Positions 14,578 to 15,996 of a DNA stretch of 15,996 nucleotides are shown in pieces; position 1 is the first letter of the stretch; the number at the start of each line of letters is the position of its first letter. The position numbers and the translations under genes were made by a program. Below the pieces are notes generated by a model. It was not told the DNA's origin. It saw only the letters and a program-made list of their open reading frames with translations, and made no database searches. The stretch lies in the NCBI GenBank assembly GCA_001801405.1, contig MGXQ01000049.1, forward strand, positions 21,675 to 37,670, in the 5' to 3' direction. The DNA comes from Gammaproteobacteria bacterium RIFCSPHIGHO2_02_FULL_42_13. GTDB lineage: Bacteria; Pseudomonadota; Gammaproteobacteria; UBA12402.

Positions 14578-15891
14578 ATGCGCGTAGAACCTGTAAAAAA
14601 CTTAAAACCTGATTTTAAAATAGCAGACATTAACTTAGCCGAATGGGGTCGCAAAGAAATGGCAATTGCTCGGACTGAAATGCCGGGGTTAATGTCATTG
14701 CGAGAAGAATACAAAGGACAAAAACCATTAGCAGGCGTTCGTTTGGCGGGTTCTTTGCACATGACGATTCAAACAGCCATTTTAATTGAAACATTAGTGG
14801 CGCTTGGAGCAGATGTGCGTTGGTCTTCTTGTAATATATTTTCAACACAAGATCATGCAGCCGCAGCGATTGCGGCTTCAGGCGTGCCGGTGTTTGCTTG
14901 GAAGGGCGAGACTGAAGAAGAATATTGGTGGTGCGTCGAACAAACTATTTTTGGTCTCAATGGTTGGCGTCCCAACATGATCTTAGATGATGGCGGCGAT
15001 TTAACGTTAGTGTTGCATCAGAAACATCCCGAGTTGTTAAAAGATATCAAGGGTATTTCGGAAGAAACTACAACGGGCGTGCATCGTTTGTATGACATGA
15101 TGAAAAAAGGCACGTTGTTGACGACCGCCTTTAACGTGAATGATTCTGTGACAAAATCTAAGTTTGATAATTTATACGGTTCTCGAGAATCTTTAGTGGA
15201 TGGTATTAAACGTGCGACAGATGTCATGATTGCGGGTAAAGTTTGCGTTGTCTTAGGTTATGGTGATGTCGGAAAAGGTTGTGTGCAATCCTTCAAAGGA
15301 TTTGGGGCAAACATTTGCGTCACTGAAATCGATCCGATTTGTGCATTACAAGCGGCGATGGAAGGGTACAGAGTAGTTGACATGGATGATGCCTGTAAAT
15401 ATGGCGATATCTTTGTGACAGCGACCGGTAATGAGACGGTGATTACAGAAGATCATATGAAGCAAATGAAGAACCAGGCCATTGTTTGTAACATTGGTCA
15501 TTTTGATTCAGAGATTGATATTGCATCGTTACGAAAATACACCTGGGAGAACATCAAGCCGCAAGTGGATCATGTGATTTTCCCCGATGGCAAACGCATC
15601 ATCGTGTTAGCCGAAGGGCGGTTAATCAACTTGGGTTGTGCAACCGGACACCCGAGTTTTGTGATGTCAAATTCATTTACGAACCAAGTGCTTGCACAAA
15701 TCGAGATGTGGCAACATCCCGATAAATATAAACATGAAGTTTACGTTTTACCAAAACATTTGGATGAAAAAGTCGCGCGTTTACATTTGGATCACGTTGG
15801 CGCGAAATTAACGAAACTGAAACCGTTCCAAGCCGAAGCGATTGGTGTTTCCGTCGACGGGCCGTATAAGCCGGATTATTACAGGTATTAA
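14578..15891 (+). CDS. ahcY: S-adenosylhomocysteinase AhcY
   Basis: AhcY reversibly hydrolyses S-adenosylhomocysteine, the by-product of methyl transfer, to adenosine and homocysteine, using tightly bound NAD. From ATG 14578 it is 437 aa. Motifs are the substrate-site LHMTIQTA (60-67), DDGGD (137-141), EETTTGVHRL, NVNDSVTKSKFDN (186-198) with the catalytic Lys/Asp region, the NAD-binding GYGDVGKG (227-234), IGHFDSEID and the C-terminal KPDYYRY. I chose 14578 because GGGAG lies 6 bases upstream. An earlier in-frame ATG at 14566 overlaps the metK stop (TAATG) and would add four residues. The E. coli route by Pfs and LuxS is not seen here. The gene is followed at once by a REP-like hairpin and a group II intron edge. 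Confidence 0.97.
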   Translation: MRVEPVKNLKPDFKIADINLAEWGRKEMAIARTEMPGLMSLREEYKGQKPLAGVRLAGSLHMTIQTAILIETLVALGADVRWSSCNIFSTQDHAAAAIAASGVPVFAWKGETEEEYWWCVEQTIFGLNGWRPNMILDDGGDLTLVLHQKHPELLKDIKGISEETTTGVHRLYDMMKKGTLLTTAFNVNDSVTKSKFDNLYGSRESLVDGIKRATDVMIAGKVCVVLGYGDVGKGCVQSFKGFGANICVTEIDPICALQAAMEGYRVVDMDDACKYGDIFVTATGNETVITEDHMKQMKNQAIVCNIGHFDSEIDIASLRKYTWENIKPQVDHVIFPDGKRIIVLAEGRLINLGCATGHPSFVMSNSFTNQVLAQIEMWQHPDKYKHEVYVLPKHLDEKVARLHLDHVGAKLTKLKPFQAEAIGVSVDGPYKPDYYRY

Positions 15892-15894
15892 TTT

Positions 15895-15925
15895 GTAGCC
15901 CGTATGGAGCGAAGCGAAATACGGG
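15895..15925. repeat. REP-like hairpin downstream of ahcY
   Basis: GTAGCC leads into the stem CCCGTAT (15899-15905) and ATACGGG (15919-15925), with loop GGAGCGAAGCGAA. It shares GTAGCC and the core AGCGAAGCGAAA (15908-15919) with the element at 1505-1618. It starts 3 bases after the ahcY stop codon and could end the metK-ahcY transcript, although no T-run follows. Confidence 0.75.
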
Positions 15926-15931
15926 GGATAA

Positions 15932-15996
15932 GTGCGCTAGGCATGGCGCAGTTCTAGGCGGTGAAAGTCCGCTGCACGCCGCGGAAGTCGGAAGTG
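15932..15996 (+). mobile_element. 5' end of a group II intron, cut by window edge
   Basis: The sequence from 15932 begins GTGCGCTAGGCATGGCGC, matching the GTGYG 5' boundary of bacterial group II introns. It continues with the domain I-like hairpin GCGG-TGAAAGT-CCGC (15959-15973) and then GGAAGTCGGAAGTG. No reverse transcriptase gene is in view because only 65 bases are visible. The element is inserted six bases after the REP-like hairpin. The subclass cannot be assigned from this much sequence. Confidence 0.7.

Overview
The window reads as the chromosome of an AT-rich gammaproteobacterium. The order suhB / trmJ-iscR-iscS-iscU-fdx is the classical gammaproteobacterial arrangement. The company it keeps (AhcY instead of a visible Pfs/LuxS route, an H+-pyrophosphatase, a secreted GDSL lipase, a eukaryote-like class I aldolase) suggests a Legionella/Coxiella/Berkiella-type lineage. 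That placement is inference; no rRNA or marker gene is present to settle it.

Layout. 2-1498 (+) is the 3' part of a large unrecognised protein gene open at the left edge. It converges on an unrecognised 135-aa gene (1644-2051, -), with a 114-bp composite palindromic REP-like element between them. On the minus strand follow a class I fructose-bisphosphate aldolase and suhB with its own promoter. Between suhB and trmJ, which are close neighbours in E. coli, lie a perfect 26-bp inverted repeat and two small secreted cysteine-containing proteins (4215-4559 and 4619-4999, -) that look like diverged paralogues.

The plus strand then carries trmJ and a compact iron-sulphur operon, iscR-iscS-iscU-fdx, starting from a sigma70-like promoter overlapped by a near-consensus IscR type 1 site. 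iscA, hscB, hscA and iscX are absent. IscU has lost the second proline of its HscA-recognition motif (LPPVK to LPMVK), and IscR has Gln in place of the cluster-ligand His, with an extra Cys nearby. hppA (K+-independent H+-pyrophosphatase) and a FadL-family outer-membrane channel follow.

FadL converges on a secreted SGNH/GDSL lipase whose catalytic-acid position is Asn. The lipase is divergent from metK-ahcY, a two-gene activated-methyl-cycle operon: S-adenosylmethionine synthesis, then S-adenosylhomocysteine removal. The intergenic region before metK holds an 18-bp stem inverted repeat and 11-bp-period tandem repeats. After ahcY a second REP-like hairpin is followed at 15932 by what looks like the 5' end of a group II intron, cut by the window edge.

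Most of the window is core metabolism. The parts worth attention are the reduced isc operon with its matching sequence changes, the insertion between suhB and trmJ, the palindromic elements, and the intron edge.
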